32,873 nt of DNA from Acidobacteriota bacterium (GCA_003225455.1 QIAB01000071.1:17852-50724); one strand, 5' to 3'. Shown: positions 1-8,618, counted from the stretch's first letter. Translations and numbers: made by a program. The notes: generated by a model from the letters alone, not told the origin.

Positions 1-2194
1 GATCGCCGATTACTACCTCGCGCCCCTGGGAGAAGTGTTCCGCACCATGTTGCCCTTGGCTGCGGAATTCAAGCGGTCTATCAATTACCGGATTACCGAC
101 GAAGGTCGTCTCGTGCTCCACCAGGCTAGCCTGTCCGGATCATCGGCTCGCTCCCGCCGGACGCCGGACGAGCAACTAGCCGAATTTCGCGTGCTCGAGT
201 ATTTATCGGAGCGTGAAATAACGCGAGAGTCCAGCTTGCGTGCTGCGGCTCGCGCCTCCAAGGCCGTGCTCGATGGTATGGTGCGGAAGAAGTGGATCGC
301 GCGCGAAGACGTTTCCGGCGCACGCGATGGTTCGAATGTCGTGAAGGTTGCCGCCCTGAAGAACGCAGAAGGGAAGCTTAACGCAAACCAGCAAAGGATC
401 ATTGACACCCTGGCCGCGGCTGGGGGCAAGCTCGGCCTGGAATTGCTGCGCGGGCTGCCAGTCCCACGCACAACGCTTCGCACTCTCGTGAGACGTGGAT
501 TCGTGGAAGTTGCCGAGGAGCCCGCGGATTTTAGTCTTTCCAGTTTGAAAGCCCGGCCATCACCGTTTGATTTCGATTTCAACTCCGCACAGCAGGACGC
601 CCTTCGGCATATTCAGGAAAGAGTCGCGGCACGTGAGTTCGAAGGCGTGTTGCTGCACGGTGTAACCGGATCCGGCAAGACGGCCGTATATCTGGCGGCC
701 ATGAAATCGGTGCTCGATGCCGGAAGATCGGCCATTTTGCTCGTGCCGGAAATCGGCCTTACGCCCGCTGTTGCGGCCGATTTGAATCAGGTATTCGGCA
801 ATGAAGTGGCGATTCTTCACTCCGCGCTTTCCGCTCGCGAACGCACCGAGCAGTGGCATCGTATCAAGCGGGGCGAAACACGTGTAGTGGTTGGAACTCG
901 CTCGGCGGTGTTTGCGCCGGTTTCAGATCTGGCGCTCATTATCGTGGATGAGGAGCAGGACTCTTCATATAAGCAGGAAGAAACCCCACGCTATCATGCG
1001 CGCGACGTGGCAGTGATGCGGGCCAAAATGGCGAATGCCGCCGTGGTGCTGGGTTCGGCGACGCCATCTCTCGAATCGTATTTCAATGCCAAGAAGAATA
1101 AGTATGCGCTGCTGGAATTGCCCGATCGGGTGGAGCAGCGGCCTCTACCGGAAGTTGAAATCATCGATATGCGCCAGGAGTTTCAGGAAACCGGACACGA
1201 GCAAGTCATCTCACGCAAGCTGGCGCAGGAAATTCGCGAGCGGCTGGAGCAAAAAGAACAGGTCATGGTGCTGCTCAATCGCCGCGGATATTCGCCAGTC
1301 GTACTGTGCCGTACCTGCGGCAAAACTTTGGAGTGCAAGAATTGCGCGATTGCGCTCACCCACCACAAACGTACGCATCGCATGGAGTGCCATTACTGTG
1401 GCTACATGGCTCCAGTTCCGAAAGCCTGCATTCACTGTGGCAGCGAATACGTTTATTTCCTGGGGACGGGATCAGAAAAGCTCGAGGAGCTGTTGCACGG
1501 AATGTTTCCGCATGCGCGCATTGGGCGTCTGGATCGAGACACCGTGCGCGGCCGCGAAGATTTCGAGCGCGCGCTGAATGCCTTGAACGAAGGCGAACTC
1601 GATGTGCTGGTGGGCACGCAGATGATTGCCAAAGGACATGATGTCCACGGTGTCACGCTGGTGGGAGTGGTTGGCGCCGACGCTGCTTTGGGCTTTCCTG
1701 ATTTTCGCGCCGCCGAGCGTACTTTCCAGTTGCTCACGCAGGTGGCCGGACGCGCCGGACGTGGACAGAAGCTGGGGAAAGTCGTGTTGCAAACCTATTT
1801 TCCCGATCATTACGCGGTTCAGTACGCGGCGCAACACGATTTCGCCGGCTTTTATGACAAAGAATTGCGCTTCCGCAGTTGGATGCATTATCCGCCGTAC
1901 AGCTCGATTGCGAATGTGCTGGTGCGCAGCGGCAAGTCGGATGAAGTGTTGCGCTGGTCAGGAATTCTCGGGCAATGGTTCGAGAAGGTGCGCCATGAAG
2001 GTGTTCGGGTGCTGGGTCCGGCAGCCGCGCCCATCCTGCGCTTAAAAGAAGATTACCGCTACCACTTTGTTTTGAAATCCGCCAGCCGGGAGAAATTGAA
2101 TGCCCTGTTGCGGGCTATGCTGGCTCATGCGATACAGCAGAAAATCCCGCGCACGCAGGTAATCGTGGATGTGGACGCGGTGTGGATGATGTGA
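1..2194 (+). CDS. priA: Primosomal protein N' (replication restart helicase PriA), 5'-truncated by the window edge
   Basis: PriA is a superfamily 2 DNA helicase that recognises stalled forks and reloads the replisome. The frame is already open at base 2 and encodes IADYYLAPLGE before the first candidate start (GTG 35), a typical end of the PriA N-terminal 3'-DNA-binding domain, so the true start lies outside the window. Visible motifs are Walker A GVTGSGKT, a DEAD-like box DEEQDSSYK (many PriA proteins have DEEH here), the eight-cysteine zinc region starting CRTCGKTLECKNC and ending CIHCG, GTQMIAKGHD, and QVAGRAGR of motif VI. The C-terminal domain follows and ends normally at TGA. It converges on the next gene with 11 bases between stops. 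Identity is very secure; only the start is missing. Confidence 0.96.
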   Translation, partial: IADYYLAPLGEVFRTMLPLAAEFKRSINYRITDEGRLVLHQASLSGSSARSRRTPDEQLAEFRVLEYLSEREITRESSLRAAARASKAVLDGMVRKKWIAREDVSGARDGSNVVKVAALKNAEGKLNANQQRIIDTLAAAGGKLGLELLRGLPVPRTTLRTLVRRGFVEVAEEPADFSLSSLKARPSPFDFDFNSAQQDALRHIQERVAAREFEGVLLHGVTGSGKTAVYLAAMKSVLDAGRSAILLVPEIGLTPAVAADLNQVFGNEVAILHSALSARERTEQWHRIKRGETRVVVGTRSAVFAPVSDLALIIVDEEQDSSYKQEETPRYHARDVAVMRAKMANAAVVLGSATPSLESYFNAKKNKYALLELPDRVEQRPLPEVEIIDMRQEFQETGHEQVISRKLAQEIRERLEQKEQVMVLLNRRGYSPVVLCRTCGKTLECKNCAIALTHHKRTHRMECHYCGYMAPVPKACIHCGSEYVYFLGTGSEKLEELLHGMFPHARIGRLDRDTVRGREDFERALNALNEGELDVLVGTQMIAKGHDVHGVTLVGVVGADAALGFPDFRAAERTFQLLTQVAGRAGRGQKLGKVVLQTYFPDHYAVQYAAQHDFAGFYDKELRFRSWMHYPPYSSIANVLVRSGKSDEVLRWSGILGQWFEKVRHEGVRVLGPAAAPILRLKEDYRYHFVLKSASREKLNALLRAMLAHAIQQKIPRTQVIVDVDAVWMM

Positions 2195-2205
2195 GCGTCA
2201 ACTTT

Positions 2206-2763
2206 TCAGCGCGGCCAAAGCCAGCCAAAAGTCCCGGCGGTCAGCAAGCCGTAGACCAATCCATCGATGACTTCCTTAACGGTCACGCTCCAAGGCTGGC
2301 CCTTCCAGATGCCGTCGCTGAGGTGTCCCAAGCCGTAGGCGAGGAACGCAGCGGTACCCGCAACGCGAAAGACAGCCGGATAGGGTGTACTAGGAGCGAC
2401 AGTGCGTCCGGTGAGATAGGCGGTAAAGTATCCGATGATGAGGCAATAAACAAACCACAGGGCGAGAAATTTTGGCATGGCGGGCGGACCGCTAGGGAAC
2501 ACAGTCATCATCCCGACCGGTCCCTGCTTGTATTTTTCGACCACGGCGGGCGAGTTCATTTCCTTGTGGGTGCAAAAAGGAAAAATGTAAAGGCCCCGCT
2601 TCAGGCCAGCAGCGCGCAGAGCCGCAAGGGTCTTGTCCTCATCGGGGAGCCGCTGGTAGTCGCTACGATGGTACGGCAAAAGCATGTGCATGATGGAACT
2701 GGCGACAAAGACGATGACGGCTGACAGCAGAATCGGAAGCCAAAGAGCGGTGAGCGGGACCAT
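2206..2763 (-). CDS. Unknown four-helix membrane protein, 185 aa
   Basis: I do not recognise the family. The protein opens with a hydrophobic helix (residues about 5-28, LWLPILLSAVIVFVASSIMHM), then a polar stretch of about 65 residues containing LPDEDKTLAALRAAG, then about three more hydrophobic segments (near 98-118, 132-152 and 163-182). The start is well supported: AAGGAGG lies a few bases upstream of the ATG at 2763. It stands alone between priA, which converges on it, and the ABC importer, which is transcribed the same way but ends 113 bases upstream. That spacing suggests its own promoter. No catalytic motif is evident. It is probably an inner-membrane protein of unknown role. Confidence 0.75.
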   Translation of the reverse strand: MVPLTALWLPILLSAVIVFVASSIMHMLLPYHRSDYQRLPDEDKTLAALRAAGLKRGLYIFPFCTHKEMNSPAVVEKYKQGPVGMMTVFPSGPPAMPKFLALWFVYCLIIGYFTAYLTGRTVAPSTPYPAVFRVAGTAAFLAYGLGHLSDGIWKGQPWSVTVKEVIDGLVYGLLTAGTFGWLWPR

Positions 2764-2876
2764 GCAGCCTCCTTACGGCAAGCGTGGTGAACGAATTTCG
2801 CACGCGAGACTACTCCGGTCATGCGTTGTGGTCAAGAATTGATTGGAAACTCCTGATGGCTTTGAGGCTGCAAAAC

Positions 2877-3764
2877 TTATTGTCTGCTTCCTCGCAAGAA
2901 ATCGCGGACGACTTGTTTGACGTCCCGATGTTGACCATCCACTGCGTAGTTAAGCTGCTGCATATCATGGTCGGAGATTTTTCCGGCGAGCTCGTCTAAA
3001 GCCTGCTTCACCTCGGGATGATCGGCCAGCGTTTGCTCGCGAATAATGGGCACGGCTTCATACGGTGGAAAGTAGTGCTTGTCGTCGTCGAGCACAAACA
3101 GATCAAGCGCCGGAATCAGGCCATCGGTGGTATTGCCGGCGGCAAGGTCAATCTGCTTGTCTTTTAATGCGCGCGCAAGCAGGCCGAGGTCCATGATGCG
3201 GGGCGGAGCTGCAAAACGCAGACCGTAAGTTGCGGCCAGGCCTTTGTAGCCGTCAGGGCGCTCCATGAATTCATATCCGAAGCCAGCGCGCCACTGCGGC
3301 GTGTAGGCGGCGGCTTGCGAGATGGTCTTCAGGCCAAGGCGGCGGGCATCCTCACCACGAATTTCAATCGCGAAGGTATCGTTGAATCCGAAAGGTTCGC
3401 CCACAGAGAGATTGAAGCGTCGCGCATATTCGCTCTTCACCGTTTGATAGACCGCCTCCCGATTACCCTCCGGCTTTTGTTTCAGAATCGCTGTCAACGC
3501 GGTGCCCGTGTACTCGGGATAAATATCGATTCGCCCACCAAGAATCGCCTGGTGGCAGATATAACTGCCGGCGAGATAGAACCGGCGTTCAACCTGAAGG
3601 TGCGTCTTCGCTTCAATTTGCTGGGCGATGATTTCGCCGAGAATGAGCTGCTCGGTGAAGTTTTTTGATCCGACGACGATCCTATCTTTACGTGGAGCGC
3701 ACGCAATCAGAGTAAGTGCGAAAGCGAGGATGAAAAGATTTCGCAACGTGGCTTGGGCCGTCAT
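2877..3764 (-). CDS. Osmolyte (choline/glycine betaine type) ABC transporter substrate-binding lipoprotein
   Basis: This is the extracytoplasmic binding protein of an OpuB/OsmX-like quaternary amine importer. The N-terminus is a lipoprotein signal: hydrophobic LFILAFALTLIAC with a lipobox ending at Cys21 or so, followed by charged PRKDR. The mature part begins VVGSKNFTEQLILGE, the hallmark of the OpuAC/ProX-like choline-binding family, then YPEYTGTALTAIL and the internal lobe with DGLIPALDLFVLDDDKHYFPPYEAVPI. At 295 aa it is full length for the family. Its ATG overlaps the permease stop (TGATG at 3762-3766), so translation is likely coupled. The exact ligand (choline, betaine, carnitine or another compatible solute) cannot be read from sequence. 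Confidence 0.9.
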   Translation of the reverse strand: MTAQATLRNLFILAFALTLIACAPRKDRIVVGSKNFTEQLILGEIIAQQIEAKTHLQVERRFYLAGSYICHQAILGGRIDIYPEYTGTALTAILKQKPEGNREAVYQTVKSEYARRFNLSVGEPFGFNDTFAIEIRGEDARRLGLKTISQAAAYTPQWRAGFGYEFMERPDGYKGLAATYGLRFAAPPRIMDLGLLARALKDKQIDLAAGNTTDGLIPALDLFVLDDDKHYFPPYEAVPIIREQTLADHPEVKQALDELAGKISDHDMQQLNYAVDGQHRDVKQVVRDFLRGSRQ

Positions 3765-4396
3765 CAGCGTGGACTCAATCGCTTCTCCAGCCAGCCTAGG
3801 CTTATATCGGCCAGTAGAGCCAGCATCGCTGCCGGAATCGCGCCAGCCAGAATGACCTGATCATTGACCATGGCAAGTCCACGAAAAATATATTCGCCCA
3901 AACCGCCTGCGCCGATAGCGGCAGCGATGGTCGCGAGTCCAACGGAGATCACGGTCGCAACGCGCACGCCGGCGATGATCACCCCCAGCGCCAGTGGGAG
4001 TTCCACCTGCCAGAGCAATTGGCCATCAGTCAGGCCCATGCCTCGTCCGGCTTCAACGATGGCGCGGTCCACGCCTTTAATGCCTGTGTAAGTATTTCGA
4101 ATCAGAGGAAGCAGTGCATACAGGGTGAGCGCAAGAATGGCAAGGCGATCGGCGCGCGCGCCGATCCAGGGCGCAGGTAAGAGAAATCCGAAGAGCGCCA
4201 GGCTGGGGATTGTTTGAATGACGTTCGCGGCTCCCAACACAGGCTTGTTCAGCACGGGCCGGCGCGTGATTAATATCCCCAACGGGATTCCGATCAGCAC
4301 GGCGAACAGTGTGGAGATGGCTACAAGTTGGAGATGCTGCAGTGTTGCTTCCAGAATCTCTGTGTGGTTTTGCAGAATGAATTGCCAAAGGTTCAT
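3764..4396 (-). CDS. Osmolyte ABC transporter permease (OpuB/YehY type)
   Basis: A 210-residue inner-membrane permease of the binding-protein-dependent transport family. It has about six hydrophobic segments, including LVAISTLFAVLIGIPLGIL near residues 25-43 and VISVGLATIAAAIGAGGLG near 148-166. The EAA-type loop that docks on the ATPase is visible as EAGRGMGLTDGQLLWQVELP (residues about 116-135) followed by LALGVIIAGVR. It sits between the ATPase and the binding protein and overlaps both: its ATG shares ATGA with the ATPase stop, and its TGA shares an A with the binding-protein ATG. One permease gene is enough because this class works as a homodimer. Confidence 0.9.
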   Translation of the reverse strand: MNLWQFILQNHTEILEATLQHLQLVAISTLFAVLIGIPLGILITRRPVLNKPVLGAANVIQTIPSLALFGFLLPAPWIGARADRLAILALTLYALLPLIRNTYTGIKGVDRAIVEAGRGMGLTDGQLLWQVELPLALGVIIAGVRVATVISVGLATIAAAIGAGGLGEYIFRGLAMVNDQVILAGAIPAAMLALLADISLGWLEKRLSPR

Positions 4397-5163
4397 GAGG
4401 CGCCTCGCTTCAAATCGGTTCCAAAGGCGTTCAGGTAAGCAGCAGTCAGAGGTTCAGTGGAGTGAACAAACTCATCAGGCGTTTGTACGGTGGCCAATCG
4501 GCCAGCTTCCATCAGCGCGATACGCGAGCCGAGAAGGAGTGCCTCGCGCAAATCGTGGGTCACGAATACGACGGTCTTCCGCAGGCGATTCTGGAGAGCG
4601 AGAAATTCTCGTTGCAGTTCAACGCGGGTGATGGGGTCGAGCGCGCCGAAAGGCTCGTCCATCAAGAGAATTGGCGGATCGGCGGCAAGAGCGCGGGCGA
4701 CGCCCACCCGTTGCCGCTGACCTCCTGAGAGTTCGCGCGGATAGCGGGAGGCGAGCGTCGGCTCAAGCCCTACCAGTTGCATGAGTTCTTGGACTCGGTG
4801 CCGAATACGTTCGAGCGGCCACTTCTCGATCTGCGGCACAAGGGCTATGTTGCGCTCGACGGTGAAATGCGGAAACAACCCAACTTCCTGGATGACATAA
4901 CCAATCGTGCGCCGCAGGCGAATGAGGTCCCAATCACGCAGAGAGCGGCCGTCAACCAGGATTTCTCCGCCCGTCGCCGAAAGCAGATGGTTGATAAGTT
5001 TGAGCGTGGTGGTTTTTCCGGATCCGCTGCGGCCGAGGAGCACAAGAGTTTCGCCGCGCTCAACTTCGAGGGTTAAGTTGTGAAGGAGCTCGAGCCCATT
5101 GTCCAATCGGAAGAAGACATTTTTAAACTGAATGACTGGACGATGATCAGGAGGATCATTCAT
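4393..5163 (-). CDS. Osmolyte ABC transporter ATP-binding protein, short form without CBS domains
   Basis: The energy-coupling ATPase of the importer, 256 aa. Walker A GRSGSGKT is at residues 44-51, the ABC signature LSGGQRQR near 145-152, Walker B ILLMDEPFGALD near 165-176, and the H-loop VFVTHDLREA near 200. Many OpuA/OpuC relatives carry C-terminal CBS domains that sense ionic strength; this protein ends soon after LTAAYLNAFGTDLKRG, so no CBS pair is present and osmotic gating through CBS is not expected. The ATG at 5163 lies 10 bases after the npdG stop, so it may be co-transcribed with the F420 genes. Confidence 0.92.
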   Translation of the reverse strand: MNDPPDHRPVIQFKNVFFRLDNGLELLHNLTLEVERGETLVLLGRSGSGKTTTLKLINHLLSATGGEILVDGRSLRDWDLIRLRRTIGYVIQEVGLFPHFTVERNIALVPQIEKWPLERIRHRVQELMQLVGLEPTLASRYPRELSGGQRQRVGVARALAADPPILLMDEPFGALDPITRVELQREFLALQNRLRKTVVFVTHDLREALLLGSRIALMEAGRLATVQTPDEFVHSTEPLTAAYLNAFGTDLKRGAS

Positions 5164-5173
5164 GCGTGTACAG

Positions 5174-5854
5174 CTACGTTTTGTACGCCTGGTCTGGCAA
5201 ACCCGTGATACGAATTCCGCTGTGGCCCTTGTGACGAATGTTCAGGCCAACCAGCAACGCGGTAATTTGTTCGAGAATGCGCGCGTTTTCGAGCTTGCCA
5301 CCGTCGATGGCACGTACGCCGGGAATTTTTGCGGCCAGCCCGCGCACGGACTGGATAGACTCAGCATGGTCGCTGCAGACGATCACATCGCATTCTACTG
5401 GTCCATCGCCATTCAAAAGATCAGCGGCAATGTTCTGGAAGGCAGCGACTACGGCAACGTCGGGCAGAAGCTCGGCAGTTTCCTGCGCTGCCGAACCCTG
5501 CCAAATTCCCAACGTGCGCGTGGCGCGTCCGCCAACGCTTGCAGCTAAAGGAACGGTGGCGTCCACCACAATGCTGCCCGGGCGAATCGCCGGCTTAATG
5601 TGCTTGAGCAGCGCGGCGTGTCCTTCAAACGGAATCGTAAGCACAACCACATCGGCAGAAGCGCAGGCAACACTGTTCTCGTCGCCAGAAACTTGCGCAT
5701 TTGGGATTGAAGCCTTGATCTTAGCGGCCCCTTCCTGCGCGCGCTGGGCGTCTCGTGAGCCAATGATGACTGCCTCGCCCGCCTTCGTCCAGCGCCGAGC
5801 GAGGCCGAAACCTTCAGGCCCTGTGCCGCCAAGCACGGCGATGGAGCGGGTCAT
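5174..5854 (-). CDS. npdG: F420-dependent NADP reductase (NPDG type)
   Basis: Transfers hydride between reduced coenzyme F420 and NADP+. The 226-residue protein begins with the family's Rossmann motif IAVLGGTGPEGFGLARRW (residues about 5-22), then IIGSRDAQRA for the NADP 2'-phosphate region, VVLTIPFEGH, and the central VVAAFQNIAADLL that marks this family. The C-terminal VRAIDGGKLENARILEQITALLVGLN is also typical. It is the last cof-linked gene, 16 bases after cofH, and precedes the ABC ATPase by 10 bases. In context it would recycle F420H2 for F420-dependent enzymes such as the luciferase-like protein at 28483-29550. Length and motifs look intact. Confidence 0.92.
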   Translation of the reverse strand: MTRSIAVLGGTGPEGFGLARRWTKAGEAVIIGSRDAQRAQEGAAKIKASIPNAQVSGDENSVACASADVVVLTIPFEGHAALLKHIKPAIRPGSIVVDATVPLAASVGGRATRTLGIWQGSAAQETAELLPDVAVVAAFQNIAADLLNGDGPVECDVIVCSDHAESIQSVRGLAAKIPGVRAIDGGKLENARILEQITALLVGLNIRHKGHSGIRITGLPDQAYKT

Positions 5855-5870
5855 CTTATGCAGCTCCGGG

Positions 5871-7100
5871 TTAAGCGAACTCTGGTTCGAGGGACTGCTC
5901 GAATGTGAACTGCTCGCCTGGGACCTTAATATTAATACGCGTGTATGTAGTATTGCGCTCAGCGGGAATGCGCCCGGCTTCGAGGATCAGCGACTGAAAG
6001 TCCTGCGGGCTTGTGTACTGGCCTGCTGTAGCTCCCGCTTCGCGCGAAATATTTTCTTCCATCAAGGTTCCGCCGTAGTCATTCGCTCCAGCGTGCAAAC
6101 AAAGCTGCGAGAGCTGCCGGTTCAGTTTGACCCAGGACACCTGCACGTTATTGATCGCGCCTGCCAGCAGAATCCGCGACAGCGCATGGATTTTCAAATG
6201 CTCCGCAAGCGTTGGTCCAGGACGCGCAATGCCCTGATGAAAAAGCAGAGTATTTTGATGAACGAAACCGAGCGGCACAAACTCGCTAAACCCGCCGGTC
6301 TCTTACTGAATCTAGCGGTAATGCAGAAGCTGATTTACCCAATGAGCCGGAGTCTCCACATGCCCATACATCAGCGTAGATGTGCTGCGGATACCAAGAT
6401 GATGAGCTGCGCGGATAACTTCTTTCCATTGTTCCGCGGACAGCTTGTTGCGTGAGAGAACGAATCGTACATCATCATCGAGAATCTCGGCCGCGGTTCC
6501 CGGCAGGGTATCGAGGCCATTGTCGTGGAGCATTCGCAGGTAATCGCCGAGCGACATGCCGGTCAGCTCAACGCCATAGACAATCTCCATTGGGGAGAAG
6601 GCGTGGATGTGCATTCCGGGCACAGCACGTTTTACGGCGCACAGAATATCGCGATAGTAAAACGGTGGCAGGCCATGAGGCAGCCCGCCCTGAATGCAGA
6701 CCTCTGTGGCGCCAAGCTCCCAGGCTTCAATGGCTTTCGCAGCGACTTGCTCAAAATTCAAAAAGTAGGTGTCAGATTCCCTCGGCCCCCGGCTGAAAGC
6801 ACAGAATTTGCATCCGACGAAGCAGATGTTGGTGAAATTGATGTTGCGGTTTACTACATAGGTGACGATGTTGCCCACAATTTCGCGGCGCAACTCATCA
6901 GCGGCTACCAGCAGTCCGAGCAGGTCATCGCCTTCCGCGTTCGCTAAGGCGAGGCTTTGTTCGCGCGAGAGCAAGACGCCTTCCTGGGTTTCGAGCACAT
7001 GCTCAAGCGCGGTACGAACTTCAGAGGAAAGATGCGGCGCAACATCGTACCATTCGAGAGAGGAGAAGCTCTCCAGATCACAAATTCCAGACTTGCTCAT
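5871..7100 (-). pseudogene. cofH: 7,8-didemethyl-8-hydroxy-5-deazariboflavin synthase subunit 2 (CofH), interrupted by two in-frame stop codons
   Basis: CofH is the radical SAM half of Fo synthase that joins tyrosine to the ribityl-uracil precursor. The radical SAM cluster is present as CFVGCKFC (Cys93, 97, 100 counted from ATG 7100). The reading frame is uninterrupted to codon 262 (VNQLLHYR), then reads TAG (6312-6314), Ile, Gln, TAA (6303-6305), and continues in the same frame with ETGGFSEFVPLGFVHQNTLLF to a normal C-terminus and stop at 5871. Family members read roughly REIQ(K/E)ETGG here, so both stops sit where Glu or Lys codons are expected. No indel is needed. The start ATG 7100 has GGAG six bases upstream and is preferred over ATG 7142, which would overlap cofE. 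It is either a fresh pseudogene or a sequence error. Confidence 0.88.
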
Positions 7101-7125
7101 AAGAAACTCCAGCGCAGAACTCAGC

Positions 7126-7899
7126 TTAACGAAACAGATCATTCGCGGCAGGCCGGATCAGTTCGCGAGCTGTCCCGCGTCCCGGGCGATACCTAAACCC
7201 GCGAATGATACATGCGGGCGTGCGAGCCAGCTTGCCGCAGACCAGCCCGGCAGCGCAAGCCAGTTCGTCAGCAACCGCGTCAATGCTTACCCGCAGCTTG
7301 TAACCGCGCGGGTCGCGACGGCCCCGATAATCTTCGAGCGGCTTCATTCCCGCTATGCCGATTGCAACCTCAGTCATCCCCTCGCGCCAGGGACGCCCAA
7401 AACTATCACTGATGATCACAGGAATCGAAAGGTGCAAACGTTTTTTCAACTCGCGATAGATCTTGGCAGCCGAATGATCCGGTTTTTTGGGCAGCAGCAA
7501 AGCATGGCTGCCACCATCAACGTTTGAAACATCCACGCCGCTGTTGGCGCAGACGAAACCGTGGCGGGTTTCCGTGATGAGCACGCCTCGTTTGCGGCGG
7601 ACCACGCGCCGGCTCTGCGTGAGAGCGAGTTCGGTTGCGCGCGCATCCAGTTGATAGCGGCGGGCCCAGGCGCGCGACGAAGCTGAAGGCTTGATCTTCG
7701 CCAAATCTACGAACTGGCCTTCCGCTTTAGAGATGATCTTATGTTTCACGACCAAAATGTCGCCTGGGATAAGAGCTAAGCTTCGACCTTCCATTCCGTC
7801 CAGTATCTTGTGTGTAACCGAATCTCCGGCCTTGATCTCATCGCGGAGTGTGATCGGAATCAGCCGTAATTCCTGATGATGACTTGCCGGTGCCTTCAT
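7126..7899 (-). CDS. cofE: Coenzyme F420-0:L-glutamate ligase (CofE)
   Basis: Adds gamma-linked glutamates to F420-0 using GTP. The 257-residue protein shows the family start LRLIPITLRDEIKAGDSV, GDILVVKHKIISKAEG (residues about 46-61), TRHGFVCANSGVDVSNVDGG, and ISDSFGRPWREGMTEVAIGIAGM followed by DYRGRRDPRG. This is the single-domain archaeal/proteobacterial-style form; there is no nitroreductase-like FbiB extension. The start overlaps the cofC stop by ATGA (7896-7899), and 25 bases separate its stop from cofH. All expected blocks are intact. Confidence 0.93.
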   Translation of the reverse strand: MKAPASHHQELRLIPITLRDEIKAGDSVTHKILDGMEGRSLALIPGDILVVKHKIISKAEGQFVDLAKIKPSASSRAWARRYQLDARATELALTQSRRVVRRKRGVLITETRHGFVCANSGVDVSNVDGGSHALLLPKKPDHSAAKIYRELKKRLHLSIPVIISDSFGRPWREGMTEVAIGIAGMKPLEDYRGRRDPRGYKLRVSIDAVADELACAAGLVCGKLARTPACIIRGFRYRPGRGTARELIRPAANDLFR

Positions 7900-8549
7900 T
7901 CATTTGCTGCCACTGGAAGCTGCCTCAGGTTCCACTGCCGGATCATACACTGCGCACGCGTATCTCCGGGAGCGCTCGCAAGATTGGCCAGATCCGAAGG
8001 ATTATCGATGTCGAGCGCGATGCCGGGCAATGAGAGCACAACGCACGGTTTCCGGCTCGCGTGCGCCGCCGCGAGATGCGGCTTGAAGCTGTCGTTGCCG
8101 AAGCGCAGCGGAAAGAGAGCAGCGGGACGACGAAGAACAGCGTTAGTCCCGCGACCGTCCGCGGCAGGGACCAATACAGAGCCTTCTTCCGGAGCGGCTT
8201 GCAAAATCGTGGTTACCTCCGACGACTGAATCAGCGGAATGTCTGCCGGAATCACCAGCGTGCTCTCCACGCCGCGTGATTCACAGAGTTGAGTTGCCAT
8301 CTCAATCGCATCGGTTTCACTGAAGTTCGCGAGATCAGCGATCACTTCGAAATTGAACTCGCGAGCAAGATCAACAGCGAATGGATCGCTTGTAACCAAG
8401 GCAACTTGCGGTCTATTGGAGCACATGGCAAGCGCATCGAGCACGTCGTGCAACATTGCCCGAGCTAATTCTATGCGCGTGCCCTGACCGACCACGGAGG
8501 CCAGCCGCTGCTTGGCATTAGCGAGATTTTTCACCGGAACGAGAATCAT
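7896..8549 (-). CDS. cofC: Phosphoenolpyruvate/2-phospho-L-lactate guanylyltransferase (CofC/FbiD)
   Basis: Makes the guanylated three-carbon donor that CofD transfers to Fo. From ATG 8549 the 217-residue protein begins MILVPVKNLANAKQRL, the nucleotidyltransferase signature of the family. It continues with VALVTSDPFAVDLA, TLVIPADIPLI (the metal-binding Asp motif), and ALRRP-like NAVLRRPAALFPLRFGNDSFKPHLAAA. An upstream in-frame extension to 8618 exists but is made of palindromic repeat sequence (LCGGGSSTRLDGAEP), so ATG 8549 is preferred; GGAA about eight bases upstream is a weak ribosome site. Whether the donor is phospholactate or phosphoenolpyruvate cannot be decided from the sequence. Confidence 0.9.
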   Translation of the reverse strand: MILVPVKNLANAKQRLASVVGQGTRIELARAMLHDVLDALAMCSNRPQVALVTSDPFAVDLAREFNFEVIADLANFSETDAIEMATQLCESRGVESTLVIPADIPLIQSSEVTTILQAAPEEGSVLVPAADGRGTNAVLRRPAALFPLRFGNDSFKPHLAAAHASRKPCVVLSLPGIALDIDNPSDLANLASAPGDTRAQCMIRQWNLRQLPVAANE

Positions 8550-8561
8550 GTGTATGTTCCA

Positions 8562-8613
8562 TGTGGGGACGGGCTCCGCCCCGTCCAGGCGGGTCGAAGA
8601 CCCGCCTCCACAC
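8562..8613. repeat. Intercistronic double-hairpin palindromic repeat between cofD and cofC
   Basis: Two adjacent hairpins lie inside an outer inverted repeat TGTGG (8562-8566) / CCACA (8608-8612). Hairpin 1 pairs GGACGGG (8567-8573) with CCCGTCC (8580-8586). Hairpin 2 pairs AGGCGGGTC (8587-8595) with GACCCGCCT (8599-8607) around a GAA loop, a perfect nine-base stem. There is no T-run on the transcribed side, so it does not look like a terminator. It resembles the elements at 16591-16633 and partly 10898-10915. It may modulate mRNA stability within the F420 operon. Confidence 0.8.
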
Positions 8614-8618
8614 AGCAA

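Noticed and set aside
6303-6314. Programmed stop-codon readthrough or an altered genetic code in cofH
   Set aside because: Two different stop codons (TAG and TAA) would need decoding. TAG ends other genes here (TonB receptor, flavin reductase, second LLM gene), and selenocysteine would need TGA. Pseudogene or sequence error is simpler.
5238-6455. 405-codon open frame on the plus strand opposite npdG and cofH
   Set aside because: It lies antisense to two well-conserved F420 genes, its predicted protein is low-complexity and matches no family, and long antisense frames are common in GC-rich DNA.
8550-8618. N-terminal extension of CofC up to 8618
   Set aside because: The added residues are encoded by a palindromic repeat, and the family begins at MILVPVKN.
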